Shown here: positions 42,446-51,367 of the stretch, in pieces
Layout: each line of letters opens with the position of its first letter
Position numbering within the stretch: position 1 is the first letter of the stretch
Assembly (NCBI RefSeq): GCF_004362045.1
Contig: NZ_SNWX01000006.1
Coordinates: forward strand, 1 to 64,000
DNA from: Halanaerobium saccharolyticum
Lineage (GTDB): Bacteria; Bacillota; Halanaerobiia; Halanaerobiales; Halanaerobiaceae
Reading direction: 5' to 3'
DNA length: 64,000 nt
Translations under genes and position numbers: made by a program
The notes under the pieces: model-generated
What the model was told of the DNA's origin: nothing
The model's database searches: none
What the model saw: only the letters and a program-made list of their open reading frames with translations

Positions 42446-42484
42446 AAAATTGCCAGTGAGATTTACTTAATGGCAATTTTTTGC
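42446..42484 (+). terminator. Expression-platform terminator of the c-di-GMP riboswitch
   Basis: AAAATTGCCA (42446-42455) pairs with TGGCAATTTT (42471-42480) and runs into TTTT. The remaining 120 bp to pilB show no other signal. Confidence 0.88.
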
Positions 42485-42607
42485 TTTATTATATTATAAA
42501 AATTAAAAGTTAAGTTAGATAAGGCAGGAATTATTATTCTTTTGACGAATTTTATTAAACAAATACAAAATTATGACAAACTTAGATATTAATAAGGGGG
42601 TGAGGAA

Positions 42608-44308
42608 GTGACAGCACAAAATAGAAAAAAATTAGGTAAGCTTTTAGTAGACCATGATTATATAAGTAGAGATCAATTAGAAGAAGCTTTAGATAGATTA
42701 AAAGTAACCGATAAAAAAATAGGAGAAATTTTAGTTGAATTGGGTTATGTTCAGGAAGAGGATTTGATAGAAGTTTTAGAATTTCAACGTGGTATACCAC
42801 ATGCTGATCTTGATAAATACTTTTTTGACCCTTCCTTAGCAGGATTAATACCCGAAAATATTGCCAGACGCTATTTAGCGGTTCCGATTGAAAAGAGCAG
42901 TCGGGATAAATTAAAAGTAGTGATGGCAGATCCGACTGATTTAGTTGCTATAGATGATATAGAAATGTTGAGCGGTATGAGTGTGGACCCACTTTATGGT
43001 GCACCTCATCAAATTCGTTCGGCAATTGATCGACTCTATAGTAATGATGATCTTGATATTTCAAGTATTTTCGAAGATTTTAATCTTGATGATATAGAAG
43101 AAGTTTCTGATAGCGAAAATGATGAAATTTACGAAGAAGAAGAGCTTAGAGAAATGGTAGATGAGGCTCCGATTATTAAACTTGCTAATTATATAATCAG
43201 TAAGGCCTATCAAAAAGGAGCAAGTGATATTCATATTGAACCTGAGGAAGATAAAATTAGAGTTCGTTTTAGAATAGATGGAGTTTTGGAGAAGGAAATG
43301 ACAGCTCCTAAATCTTCCCATCGTGCTTTAATTTCCAGAATTAAGATTATAGCTAATCTTGATATTACCGAGCATCGAGTTCCTCAGGATGGAAGAATTA
43401 AAATGTTTTTTAAAGGTGAAAAACTTGATATGCGTGTTTCTACCCTGCCTACGATTAAGGGCGAAAAGGTAGTGATTCGTCTGTTAGCTCAGAATACAAA
43501 TCTTTTAGATTTAGATAATTTAGGTTTATCCGATTATAATAGAAAGAAGTTTGGGGAATTAATTAAAAAACCAAATGGAGTTATATTATTAACAGGTCCT
43601 ACAGGTAGTGGTAAATCGACTACACTTTTTGCAGCTTTAAATGAACTAAACAGCCCTCAAATAAATATGGTTACAATTGAGGACCCGGTTGAATATCAGA
43701 TTGCTGGTATTAATCAGGTCCAGGCAAAAGAAAAAGCGGGTTTAACCTTTGCTAAAACACTGCGTTCTATTTTAAGACAGGATCCGGATATAATTATGAT
43801 CGGTGAGATGCGGGACCAGGAAACTGCAGAGATTGCTGTCAGATCAGCTTTGACAGGCCATTTAGTCTTTAGTACACTCCATACAAATGATGCTGTAAGT
43901 TCGATTACCCGATTAATTGATATGGGCTTAGCCCCTTATCTGGTAGCAGCTTCTTTAAATGGTGTTGTTGCTCAGAGACTTGTACGCAGACTCTGTCCAC
44001 ACTGTAAAGAGAAAAGGGAACTTAATAAAACAGAATTAAAATATCTTGACGAACCCAGTATTGAAGAAGCATATTTTGCTGTTGGCTGTAAAAAATGTAA
44101 TGATAGTGGTTATGATGGCCGACTGGCGATTCAGGAAATTTTTGAAATAGACAATCAGATAAAAGAGATGATTAGTGATAATCTTTCTAAAGAAAAAATT
44201 AGTGAATATGCAAAAAATAATGGTATGATCACATTAAAACAGGATGGTATAGAAAAAATTAAAGCCGGAGAAACTGATGTTTCAGAATTGGAAAGAATAA
44301 TTTATTAA
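42608..44308 (+). CDS. pilB: Type IV pilus assembly ATPase PilB
   Basis: A 566-residue extension ATPase. The N-terminal MshEN/T2SSE-N domain (about 1-150, KLLVDHDYISRDQLEEALDRL) may itself bind c-di-GMP in relatives. The motor domain has the Walker A GPTGSGKSTT (about 328), Asp box, Walker B and His box, plus the tetracysteine zinc site CPHC...CKKC. Start GTG 42608 with GGGGGTGAGGA before it. First gene behind the riboswitch; followed by pilT and pilC in the same direction. Confidence 0.95.
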   Translation: MTAQNRKKLGKLLVDHDYISRDQLEEALDRLKVTDKKIGEILVELGYVQEEDLIEVLEFQRGIPHADLDKYFFDPSLAGLIPENIARRYLAVPIEKSSRDKLKVVMADPTDLVAIDDIEMLSGMSVDPLYGAPHQIRSAIDRLYSNDDLDISSIFEDFNLDDIEEVSDSENDEIYEEEELREMVDEAPIIKLANYIISKAYQKGASDIHIEPEEDKIRVRFRIDGVLEKEMTAPKSSHRALISRIKIIANLDITEHRVPQDGRIKMFFKGEKLDMRVSTLPTIKGEKVVIRLLAQNTNLLDLDNLGLSDYNRKKFGELIKKPNGVILLTGPTGSGKSTTLFAALNELNSPQINMVTIEDPVEYQIAGINQVQAKEKAGLTFAKTLRSILRQDPDIIMIGEMRDQETAEIAVRSALTGHLVFSTLHTNDAVSSITRLIDMGLAPYLVAASLNGVVAQRLVRRLCPHCKEKRELNKTELKYLDEPSIEEAYFAVGCKKCNDSGYDGRLAIQEIFEIDNQIKEMISDNLSKEKISEYAKNNGMITLKQDGIEKIKAGETDVSELERIIY

Positions 44309-44331
44309 AGCTAGATTGGGGAGTGGTGTGA

Positions 44332-45393
44332 TTGGAATTTGAAGATTTATTAAAAATAGTTTCCCAGGATGATCAGATTTCTGACCTTCATTTAACTGTG
44401 TTTTCTCCTCCTTATATCCGTAAAAATGGGAAATTAAGACCCTATGAAAAATATAAGGGAGAATTAAGTGTTGAGGATACTGAAAGATTAGCTAAAGAAA
44501 TGATGAATGAAAAACAGTATAAAGAATTCAAGGAAAAGGGAGAGCTGGATTTTTCTTATAGAATACCCGGCACTTCCAGATTTAGAGTTAATGCTTATCA
44601 TCAAAGAGGTAGTGTGGGGATAGCACTGCGGATTATTCCCAGTGAAGTTCCCTCAATTGATGAGATGGGTTTACCTGAAGTTTTTAAAAAACTTGCAGGT
44701 CAAAGAATGGGTTTAATTTTAAGTACCGGACCTACCGGGAGCGGTAAATCTACAACACAGGCAGCAATTATTAATGAGATCAACCAGACCCGGCAGTCAC
44801 ATATAATGACTTTAGAAGATCCAATAGAGTATCTTCACAAACACAATAAAAGTCTGGTTCATCAGCGTGAAATTGGTAGTGATACTGATAATTTCAAAAG
44901 AGGCCTGAGAGCCTGTCTGCGCCAGGATCCGGATGTGATTTTAGTTGGTGAAATGAGAGATCTAGAGACTATTCAAATTGCTTTAGAGGCTGCAGAAACC
45001 GGACATTTAGTTCTGGCAACTCTGCATACAAACAGTGCTCCTGCTACTATAGATCGGATCATTGATGTTTTTCCGGCATCACAGCAGGATCAGATTAAAA
45101 TTCAGCTGTCTTCTGTGCTCAGTGCGGTTATTGCTCAGCAGTTAATTCCTACTAAAGATCAGAGCGGCAGGGTGGCAGCATTTGAAATCATGATGGCCAC
45201 CTCAGCTATTAGAAATATTATCAGGGAAGGTAAGACAAATCAAATTTATTCTGCTATTCAGACCGGTGGACGTTACAATATGATTACAATGGATAATTCT
45301 CTTTTAAAATTATATCAGAGTGGTAAAATTTCTAAGGAATCAGTTTTACATCACTGTAATGATATAAAATATGTAAATGAAAAATTGCGTTAA
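44332..45393 (+). CDS. pilT: Type IV pilus retraction ATPase PilT
   Basis: A 353-residue hexameric ATPase that powers pilus retraction and twitching: FEDLLKIV N-terminus, ASDLH-like DLHLTVFSPPYIRKNG, Walker A GPTGSGKSTTQAAI, GEMRDLETIQIALEAAETGHLV and the C-terminal AIRNIIREGKTNQI motif required for retraction. Start TTG 44332 after GGGGAGTGG, 23 bp beyond pilB. Confidence 0.95.
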   Translation: MEFEDLLKIVSQDDQISDLHLTVFSPPYIRKNGKLRPYEKYKGELSVEDTERLAKEMMNEKQYKEFKEKGELDFSYRIPGTSRFRVNAYHQRGSVGIALRIIPSEVPSIDEMGLPEVFKKLAGQRMGLILSTGPTGSGKSTTQAAIINEINQTRQSHIMTLEDPIEYLHKHNKSLVHQREIGSDTDNFKRGLRACLRQDPDVILVGEMRDLETIQIALEAAETGHLVLATLHTNSAPATIDRIIDVFPASQQDQIKIQLSSVLSAVIAQQLIPTKDQSGRVAAFEIMMATSAIRNIIREGKTNQIYSAIQTGGRYNMITMDNSLLKLYQSGKISKESVLHHCNDIKYVNEKLR

Positions 45394-45424
45394 ATTTAAA
45401 ATAAAGAGTTAAGGGAGGTGCAAA

Positions 45425-46672
45425 ATGGCACAACTTTATAGTTATAAAGCCCGGGGCCAGGCAGGTCAGCTTCTAAATGGTAGTATCGAAGCAGCCAGCA
45501 GAAAAGATGCAGCAAAAGAACTGCGAGGAAAAAATTTATATGCTGTTTCCATTCAGGAAATAGAAAGCAAGGAAAAAGCAGCGAAAAATTCTAAATTTTC
45601 TCTGGCAATGGATATTTCAGAGATAAATATTTTTGGTGGTGGCTATAAGATTTCGGAGCTGGCCAATTTTGCCCAGAGATTATCTGTTTTGATTGCTGCA
45701 GGAATCCCTCTGGTCAGATCGCTGAGCATTATTAAAAATCAGTCTAATGTAAAACATGAAAAGGAAATGCTGAGTCAACTATTATCCAATGTGGAGGCAG
45801 GAGAAACATTATCTTACGCTTTACAGGAGCATCCTAAATATTTTCCTAAATTATTTGTCCATTTGATCAAAGCAGGAGAAACAGGTGGAGTCCTGGATGA
45901 TGTATTATCAGAATTAGTAGAATATTACCGCAAACGAGATAAAATAAATAAAGAAGTTAAGTCTGCTTTATATTATCCGATTACGATAGTTATTGTAGCA
46001 ATTGTAGCTGTCTTTATCCTGATGGGTTTTGTACTTCCCAATATTTTAGATATGCTGGTCGGATTTGGAGGAGAAATTCCGCTGCCAACTCAAATCTTAA
46101 TTTTTGTCAGTAATATTATTTCTGCTTACTGGTGGGCAATCTTAATTGCAGCAGCTGGAGCAGGATTTTTACTAAATTCTTATTTTAAAACTCCCAGGGG
46201 TAAATTGAGAAAAGATAAATTTATGTTAAAAATTCCTGTAGTTGGTGATTTAATTAGAAAGATTGTTATTGCCAGATTTGCCAGTACTCTGGCACTTTTA
46301 ATTAAAAGTGGGGTTAATATTATCAATGCGCTGCCGGTTATTGAAGAGGTTGTAGATAATGAAGTTTTTTCTGATATCATATTAGAAACTAGGTTGAGAG
46401 TTAGAGAGGGTTCAACACTGTCGGAGCCGATTAAGCAGAGTGGAGAGTTTCCACCAATGGTGGTCCAGATGCTTAAAGTTGGGGAAGAGAGTGGTAATAT
46501 AGAAGATATGTTAAATAAGATTTCTAATTATTACGACATGGAAGTTGAAAATGCAATTGAAGGAAGTATTTCCTTAATTGAACCAGTAATGATCGTTATC
46601 TTGGCTGTAATTGTCGGTGGGATTGTAGCTTCGGTTATTTTACCACTGTTTAGTATTTACAGCAGTTTTTAA
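45425..46672 (+). CDS. pilC: Type IV pilus inner membrane platform protein PilC
   Basis: A 415-residue GspF-family membrane protein with two cytoplasmic GspF domains (about 75-195 and 275-400) and three membrane helices (near 185-210, 230-250 and 380-405). Typical: FAQRLSVLIAAGIPLVRSL, FVHLIKAGETGGVLD, FASTLALLIKSGVNIINAL, MVVQMLKVGEESGNIEDML. It couples PilB/PilT motion to pilin assembly. Ribosome binding site AGGGAGGTG. Confidence 0.95.
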   Translation: MAQLYSYKARGQAGQLLNGSIEAASRKDAAKELRGKNLYAVSIQEIESKEKAAKNSKFSLAMDISEINIFGGGYKISELANFAQRLSVLIAAGIPLVRSLSIIKNQSNVKHEKEMLSQLLSNVEAGETLSYALQEHPKYFPKLFVHLIKAGETGGVLDDVLSELVEYYRKRDKINKEVKSALYYPITIVIVAIVAVFILMGFVLPNILDMLVGFGGEIPLPTQILIFVSNIISAYWWAILIAAAGAGFLLNSYFKTPRGKLRKDKFMLKIPVVGDLIRKIVIARFASTLALLIKSGVNIINALPVIEEVVDNEVFSDIILETRLRVREGSTLSEPIKQSGEFPPMVVQMLKVGEESGNIEDMLNKISNYYDMEVENAIEGSISLIEPVMIVILAVIVGGIVASVILPLFSIYSSF

Positions 46673-46768
46673 ACCAGAGTATTACTTAGCGAAAACTAAT
46701 TTATGTAGCTCACTTAATTGTTATCTATTTTTTATAATGCAATAATTGAATAATACAAATAATGTTTG

Positions 46769-46837
46769 ATGAATTTTGAGGAGGTGGGGCTCAAAACAAG
46801 AAGACTTGTAGTTGAAAGATTTTTATTAAATTTTTAA
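46769..46837 (+). other. Possible 22-codon leader ORF with an internal strong ribosome binding site, upstream of pilA
   Basis: ATG 46769 opens 22 codons ending at TAA 46835-46837. GAGGAGGTGG (46778-46787) lies inside it but no ordinary start follows at the right distance. This could be a leader peptide, a remnant, or a pilin mRNA stability element. No homology is recognised. Confidence 0.25.
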
Positions 46838-46860
46838 AACAAAAATAGGAGGAAGAAGAT

Positions 46861-47307
46861 ATGAAAAAAATAAGAGATATTTTTAGTGGAAATGAAGGTT
46901 TTACTTTAATTGAATTATTGATTGTAATTGTGATTTTAGGTGTGCTGGCAGCGATTGCAGTGCCGAATTTAGCTGGGTTATCTGATTCGGCAAATGAAGA
47001 AGCTGTTAGAGCAAATGCAAGAACACTGGCTGTTGAATTAGAGGCTTTTAAAGCAAGTCCTGATAGTAAGACAATTCCTAATGCTACTGATGGTTCAACT
47101 GGAACAATTACTTCAGATTCAGCAGGTTGGAACTGGGATGATTTTAATGGAATGATTGCTTTATTTGGTCAAGAAGGGGTTACTGTTACTGTTGATACTT
47201 GGTCAATTTCTAATGGTGAATTAGATAACTATAAAATAACTTTATCTGGAGATTTTGGTGATAGTTTGATTATAGAAGATGGTTCAGTTACTACATCTGG
47301 TGCATAA
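46861..47307 (+). CDS. pilA: Major-type type IV pilin
   Basis: A 148-residue prepilin with a class III signal: leader of 13 residues ending in Gly, then FTLIELLIVIVILGVLAAIAVPN, with Glu at +5. The globular part has repeated Ser/Thr/Gly and no Cys pair. High expression is suggested by two nearby A/G-rich ribosome binding sites (AGGAGGAAGA before ATG). It would be the main structural subunit of the pilus. Confidence 0.93.
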   Translation: MKKIRDIFSGNEGFTLIELLIVIVILGVLAAIAVPNLAGLSDSANEEAVRANARTLAVELEAFKASPDSKTIPNATDGSTGTITSDSAGWNWDDFNGMIALFGQEGVTVTVDTWSISNGELDNYKITLSGDFGDSLIIEDGSVTTSGA

Positions 47308-47346
47308 AATTAATTAAAATCAAAAATAAAAGTTGGGGGTTAAATT

Positions 47347-49104
47347 TTGATTTCCCAAAAAAAATTAGAAAAACTTATAAAATTTAACCTTCTTTTTATA
47401 ATTGTAACTATTCCTGCAGTTATGTATTTGCATTTAGTTATGCAGGGAGAAGAAGCAACTGAAATCTGGGGCAGTTTCATAAACATTGACTTTTATTCAT
47501 ATTATAAGATGATATTTTTTCTAACTGCCTCATTTTTTCTTCTAATTTTATTTCTTAAATATATTGATCAGAATCAGCTTCAGCCAAGTAGATATCATAT
47601 ACCTATTATTATTTACAGTATTTTAACGGTTATTTCAGCTTTTGCTGCTGAATACAAAGAAATAGTAATTAAAGGTTTTCCTGATCGTTATGAAAACATT
47701 TTTGTTCTGCTGGGATATATGTTATTAGTTGTAGTTGTGATCAATATTATCAGGGATAAAAAGTCATTTAAATTAATTTTAAAAGCTCTCTTTATTTCAG
47801 CTTTTATTTTAGCTATTCATGGTGTTTTGCAATTTTACAACTATGATTTACTGGCGACTGAGTTTGGAAGAAAGTTAATTACTCCAGCTGGACTGGAATT
47901 TTTTGTAGACCGTTTGAGTTTTATCGGTAAAAGAGTAATTTATTCTACAATGTATAACCCAAATTATGTGGGAAGCTATGGCTCAATGGTTGGTATTTTA
48001 GCACTTGGTTTATATACGAGTTCTCAAAAGAAAAACAGATTATTTATATCAGGTATTTTGAGCACTTTGTTATTTGCTTTTTTAATTGGGTCCCGTTCCC
48101 GGGCTGGTTTTATGGGTTTTATTGCGGGAACTTTAATTATATTATTTATGCAGCGGCAGTTTTTAAAAGTGCACTGGCCTAGAATTATAATCATCTTTAC
48201 AATTTTTACTCTTGTATTTACAACTATGAATGCCAGAGGTTTAGATGAAATTTTTAGTGATGTTTTATTTCCAAAAACGGAAAAAGAAAAATATCTAGAA
48301 GAGAAGATTTTACCACCAATAACGGAAGTTAGTTCTGAAGCTGGTGAATTGAAACTGGAAACAGCTGAAGCAGAATTTGAGATTATGATGAATTCAAAAC
48401 AGATTAAAGTTTTGAATAAAAAGCCAATCAATGTTTATAACTCAAGCAATGAAGTTAAAGAAGTTATTTTTAAGGGAAAACAACATCTTAATCACAGCTT
48501 TCAGATAAATGAACAGGAAAACTCTATAATCTGGAACTATGGTGCTAAGAAGGCTCAGTTTTACTATCAGGATGGACAGATTTTAATGGCAGGAATGCAT
48601 AATAATTTATATCCTTTAGTTGAAGCAGAAAGTATTGGTTTTGAAGGTTATGAAAGATTGGGTTCATCCAGAGCTTATATCTGGTCAAGAACATTACCAT
48701 TATTAAAAGATACAAGTTTTATTGGCCACGGTCCTGATACTTATGCGATGTATTTTCCTCAGGATGATGTAATCGGAAAACTTAAATTTTTTAATAATCC
48801 TGAAATTATAGTGGATAAACCCCACAATTTATATTTGCAGATAGCTGTTAATACAGGAATTACTTCATTATTAGCTTTATTATATATATGGGGTGATTAT
48901 ATTATTTCGTCATTTATTTTGTTTAATAATAGTGATTTAAGCAGCTGGAAGAATAGACTGGGAATTGCATTGATGGGAGCAGTTGCTGCATATTTAACAG
49001 CTGGTTTTTTTAATGATAGTGTTATATCTGTAGCACCAGTTTTCTGGATTTTACTGGGGCTGGGTATTTCTATAAATTATCTGGCAAAAGAAGATAAGTT
49101 TTAA
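47347..49104 (+). CDS. O-antigen ligase-like membrane protein
   Basis: A 585-residue protein with about ten to eleven membrane helices and a large extracytoplasmic loop (about 310-455) before the Wzy_C-type region (RLGSSRAYIWSRTLPLLKDTSFIGHGPDTYAMYFPQ, DKPHNLYLQIAVNTGI). This matches the O-antigen ligase/PilO-TfpO oligosaccharyltransferase superfamily, with the conserved Arg and His. It lies between two pilin genes, so pilin glycosylation is a good guess. The start is TTG 47347 after GGGGGTT. Confidence 0.8.
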   Translation: MISQKKLEKLIKFNLLFIIVTIPAVMYLHLVMQGEEATEIWGSFINIDFYSYYKMIFFLTASFFLLILFLKYIDQNQLQPSRYHIPIIIYSILTVISAFAAEYKEIVIKGFPDRYENIFVLLGYMLLVVVVINIIRDKKSFKLILKALFISAFILAIHGVLQFYNYDLLATEFGRKLITPAGLEFFVDRLSFIGKRVIYSTMYNPNYVGSYGSMVGILALGLYTSSQKKNRLFISGILSTLLFAFLIGSRSRAGFMGFIAGTLIILFMQRQFLKVHWPRIIIIFTIFTLVFTTMNARGLDEIFSDVLFPKTEKEKYLEEKILPPITEVSSEAGELKLETAEAEFEIMMNSKQIKVLNKKPINVYNSSNEVKEVIFKGKQHLNHSFQINEQENSIIWNYGAKKAQFYYQDGQILMAGMHNNLYPLVEAESIGFEGYERLGSSRAYIWSRTLPLLKDTSFIGHGPDTYAMYFPQDDVIGKLKFFNNPEIIVDKPHNLYLQIAVNTGITSLLALLYIWGDYIISSFILFNNSDLSSWKNRLGIALMGAVAAYLTAGFFNDSVISVAPVFWILLGLGISINYLAKEDKF

Positions 49105-49119
49105 ATGGAGGACAAATTT

Positions 49120-49584
49120 ATGAGTTTTAAAAGACTAAGAAAACAAGCCGGTTTTACTTTAATTGAATTATTAATTGTGATAGTTATTTTAGGTACCTTA
49201 GCTTCAATAGCTCTTCCAAATCTAACTGGCTTAATAGAAGAAGCAAGAGTTGAGGCTATAACTTTTAATTCTAGAACTTTATTAACAGAAATGAAAGTGT
49301 ATGAATTTGAAAATGATCAATATCCCGCGGCTGCTAATGTCCAGGAGTTTATTAGTAATTATAGAGATCAATTAAATGCTTTAGATAGTATTGTACAGGA
49401 AGTAGGAACCGATGATTATAGCAAATATAATTATATGACAAATGGAAATAATAGTGATTATGTTTTTTCAGTCCAGCTACCAAATAATAAGTATGTAGTT
49501 ATTTCAGCTAAAGAAGGACTGGAAGAAATCTCAGGAAATTTATCAAATGAAGACTTAGAAGATTATTTAACTTTAAATGAGTAA
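49120..49584 (+). CDS. Type IV pilin-like protein
   Basis: A 154-residue prepilin: basic leader MSFKRLRKQAG, then FTLIELLIVIVILGTLASIALPNLTGLIEEARVEA with Glu at +5. The helix is nearly the same as in the pilin at 46861, but the globular part differs (acidic, Asn/Tyr-rich, no Cys). It is a second major-like or a minor pilin. Start ATG 49120 with GGAGG upstream; ATG 49105 would place the ribosome binding site inside the gene. Confidence 0.9.
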   Translation: MSFKRLRKQAGFTLIELLIVIVILGTLASIALPNLTGLIEEARVEAITFNSRTLLTEMKVYEFENDQYPAAANVQEFISNYRDQLNALDSIVQEVGTDDYSKYNYMTNGNNSDYVFSVQLPNNKYVVISAKEGLEEISGNLSNEDLEDYLTLNE

Positions 49585-49614
49585 AATTATAGTCTTATAG
49601 ATTGGAAGGATAAT

Positions 49615-50358
49615 ATGCTTTTCTTAATTTTTATTTTAGGATTAATAATTGGCAGTTTTTTAAATGTTGTGATTTATAGACTACCTGAAGGTAAATCAAT
49701 TGTTTATCCAGCATCTCACTGTCCAAATTGTGGTCATAAATTAAGTCCACTGGAATTAATACCAGTTTTAAGTTATTTATTTTTAAGAGGGGAATGCAAA
49801 TCCTGTGGAGCAGATATTTCAGTCAGATATCCTTTAATTGAATTAACAACTGGAATTATATTTATTATTAATTATATCTATTTATCTGATTTGATTATCT
49901 TGGCCGCAGGTTTGATATTTTCTTCTTTATTGATTGTTTTAACAATAATTGATTTTGATCATCAGATATTACCAGATAAATTGACATTAGGTGGACTTAT
50001 ATTAGGATTAATATTTAGCTTTTTTAGATCTGATATAACTGTAATTTATTCGTTAGCAGGTATACTGGCAGCTGGAGGCTTATTATTTTTAATCGCTTAT
50101 CTAAGTAAAGGTGGTATGGGTGGAGGAGATATTAAAATGATGGCAATGGTCGGCAGTTTTACCGGGCCGATAATTGCTCTTAGTTCTATCTTTTTAGGAG
50201 CAGTGATTGCTTTAATAGCTCATTTACCTGGGATTGTGTCTGGCAAAACAGGAATGAAAACTAAACTTCCTTTTGGACCATTTTTGGCACTGGCTTCACT
50301 AATTTTATGGTTCTGGTCTGAGGAATTGTTTGATTTATATATTAACTTATTTATTTAA
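49615..50358 (+). CDS. pilD: Prepilin peptidase / N-methyltransferase PilD
   Basis: A 247-residue A24 aspartic peptidase with about seven helices. The N-terminal methyltransferase part has the zinc pairs CPNCGH...CKSCGADI; the peptidase carries the two catalytic Asp motifs IDFDHQILPD and GMGGGDIKMMAMVG. It removes the class III leaders and methylates the new N-termini of all the pilins in this region. Its 5' neighbour is a pilin gene. Confidence 0.95.
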   Translation: MLFLIFILGLIIGSFLNVVIYRLPEGKSIVYPASHCPNCGHKLSPLELIPVLSYLFLRGECKSCGADISVRYPLIELTTGIIFIINYIYLSDLIILAAGLIFSSLLIVLTIIDFDHQILPDKLTLGGLILGLIFSFFRSDITVIYSLAGILAAGGLLFLIAYLSKGGMGGGDIKMMAMVGSFTGPIIALSSIFLGAVIALIAHLPGIVSGKTGMKTKLPFGPFLALASLILWFWSEELFDLYINLFI

Positions 50359-50380
50359 ACACAAAAGAGGGGGCAATATA

Positions 50381-50842
50381 ATGAGAGTAAATAATAGTAA
50401 TGGACTGACTTTGATTGAAACAGTAATTGCCTTAACCCTTGTTGTGGTATTAGTGACTGCTTTTGCTGGGGCTATGGCAACAGGATTGAGAAGTGAAAAA
50501 AACACAAATGATTTAGATAGGGCAATAAATTTTTCTGCTTCAATTTATGAATATTTTAATCAAAAATTTGAACTTGTTTTATCAAATATAGAATTAAACT
50601 CTAATAGTTATGATAATAGTTTGGAAAATTTCAAAAATGAAATTGATAATGGTCAGTTTAATAATATTTATGATAGTCATACTGAAAATTTAGATTATGA
50701 TTCAGATAATTCTAAAATATTAATTGAAAAAATTAATGAAGATTTAAAACTATATAAAGTTAAACTTATTATTGCTTGGAATAGTGGTAATGGAAATAGT
50801 TCATATAAATTAGAAAGTATTTTTGGTGATTCAGATGAATAA
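50381..50842 (+). CDS. Minor pilin, set 1 (GspI-like)
   Basis: A 153-residue prepilin: MRVNNSNG then LTLIETVIALTLVVVLVTAF, with Glu at +5. The remaining part is Asn/Ser-rich. It is similar in the helix (GLTLIE, LT, SE at the helix end) to the protein at 59905. Start ATG 50381 after AGAGGGGGC. Overlaps the next gene by 8 nt, so the trio is cotranslated. Confidence 0.85.
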   Translation: MRVNNSNGLTLIETVIALTLVVVLVTAFAGAMATGLRSEKNTNDLDRAINFSASIYEYFNQKFELVLSNIELNSNSYDNSLENFKNEIDNGQFNNIYDSHTENLDYDSDNSKILIEKINEDLKLYKVKLIIAWNSGNGNSSYKLESIFGDSDE

Positions 50843-51344
50843 AAACGAACACTTATTAGATAACAATGGAATAACTTTAATTGAAATTTTAATGTCTGTG
50901 ATTATTCTTGGATTAGTTATGGCTATTGCAACTCCAATGATTATTAAAACTTTTAATATAGTTGAGGATAGTTCTGTTAGAATAACTCAAAATAGAATGG
51001 CAGACATTATGTTGGAAGATATCAGTAAATATTTTAAGTCTGCAGTTAGTTTTGAAGAAAATACAATAAATGGTTTAGAAATTTATAAATTTGAAGCTTT
51101 TTCTCCTCAAGATGGAAACAAAAAAAATTATAAAATTATTGAAACCTCTGACTCTAAATTAGAATTTCGAGAGAATGGTAAATTAATAAGGAAAATTGAT
51201 AGTGTTGATGATTTCGATATTAATAAAGATAATTCCCCTTTATATATTTTTAAATTAAGAGTTATTAATCAATCTGAGGAAATAATAATAAAACAACTTA
51301 ATTTGGATGCCAGGAATATAGCTGTTGAAGATGAATATAATTAA
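50835..51344 (+). CDS. Minor pilin, set 1 (GspJ-like)
   Basis: A 169-residue prepilin: leader MNKNEHLLDNNG then ITLIEILMSVIILGLVMAIATPMIIKTFNIVEDSSVR, Glu at +5. FNIV...S..R and the downstream pattern match the protein at 60311, its clear paralogue. GspJ-like minor pilins cap or start pilus assembly. Start ATG 50835 inside the preceding gene's last codons. Confidence 0.85.
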   Translation: MNKNEHLLDNNGITLIEILMSVIILGLVMAIATPMIIKTFNIVEDSSVRITQNRMADIMLEDISKYFKSAVSFEENTINGLEIYKFEAFSPQDGNKKNYKIIETSDSKLEFRENGKLIRKIDSVDDFDINKDNSPLYIFKLRVINQSEEIIIKQLNLDARNIAVEDEYN

Positions 51345-51367
51345 TCCTCAAGAAAGGGGGATTTGTA

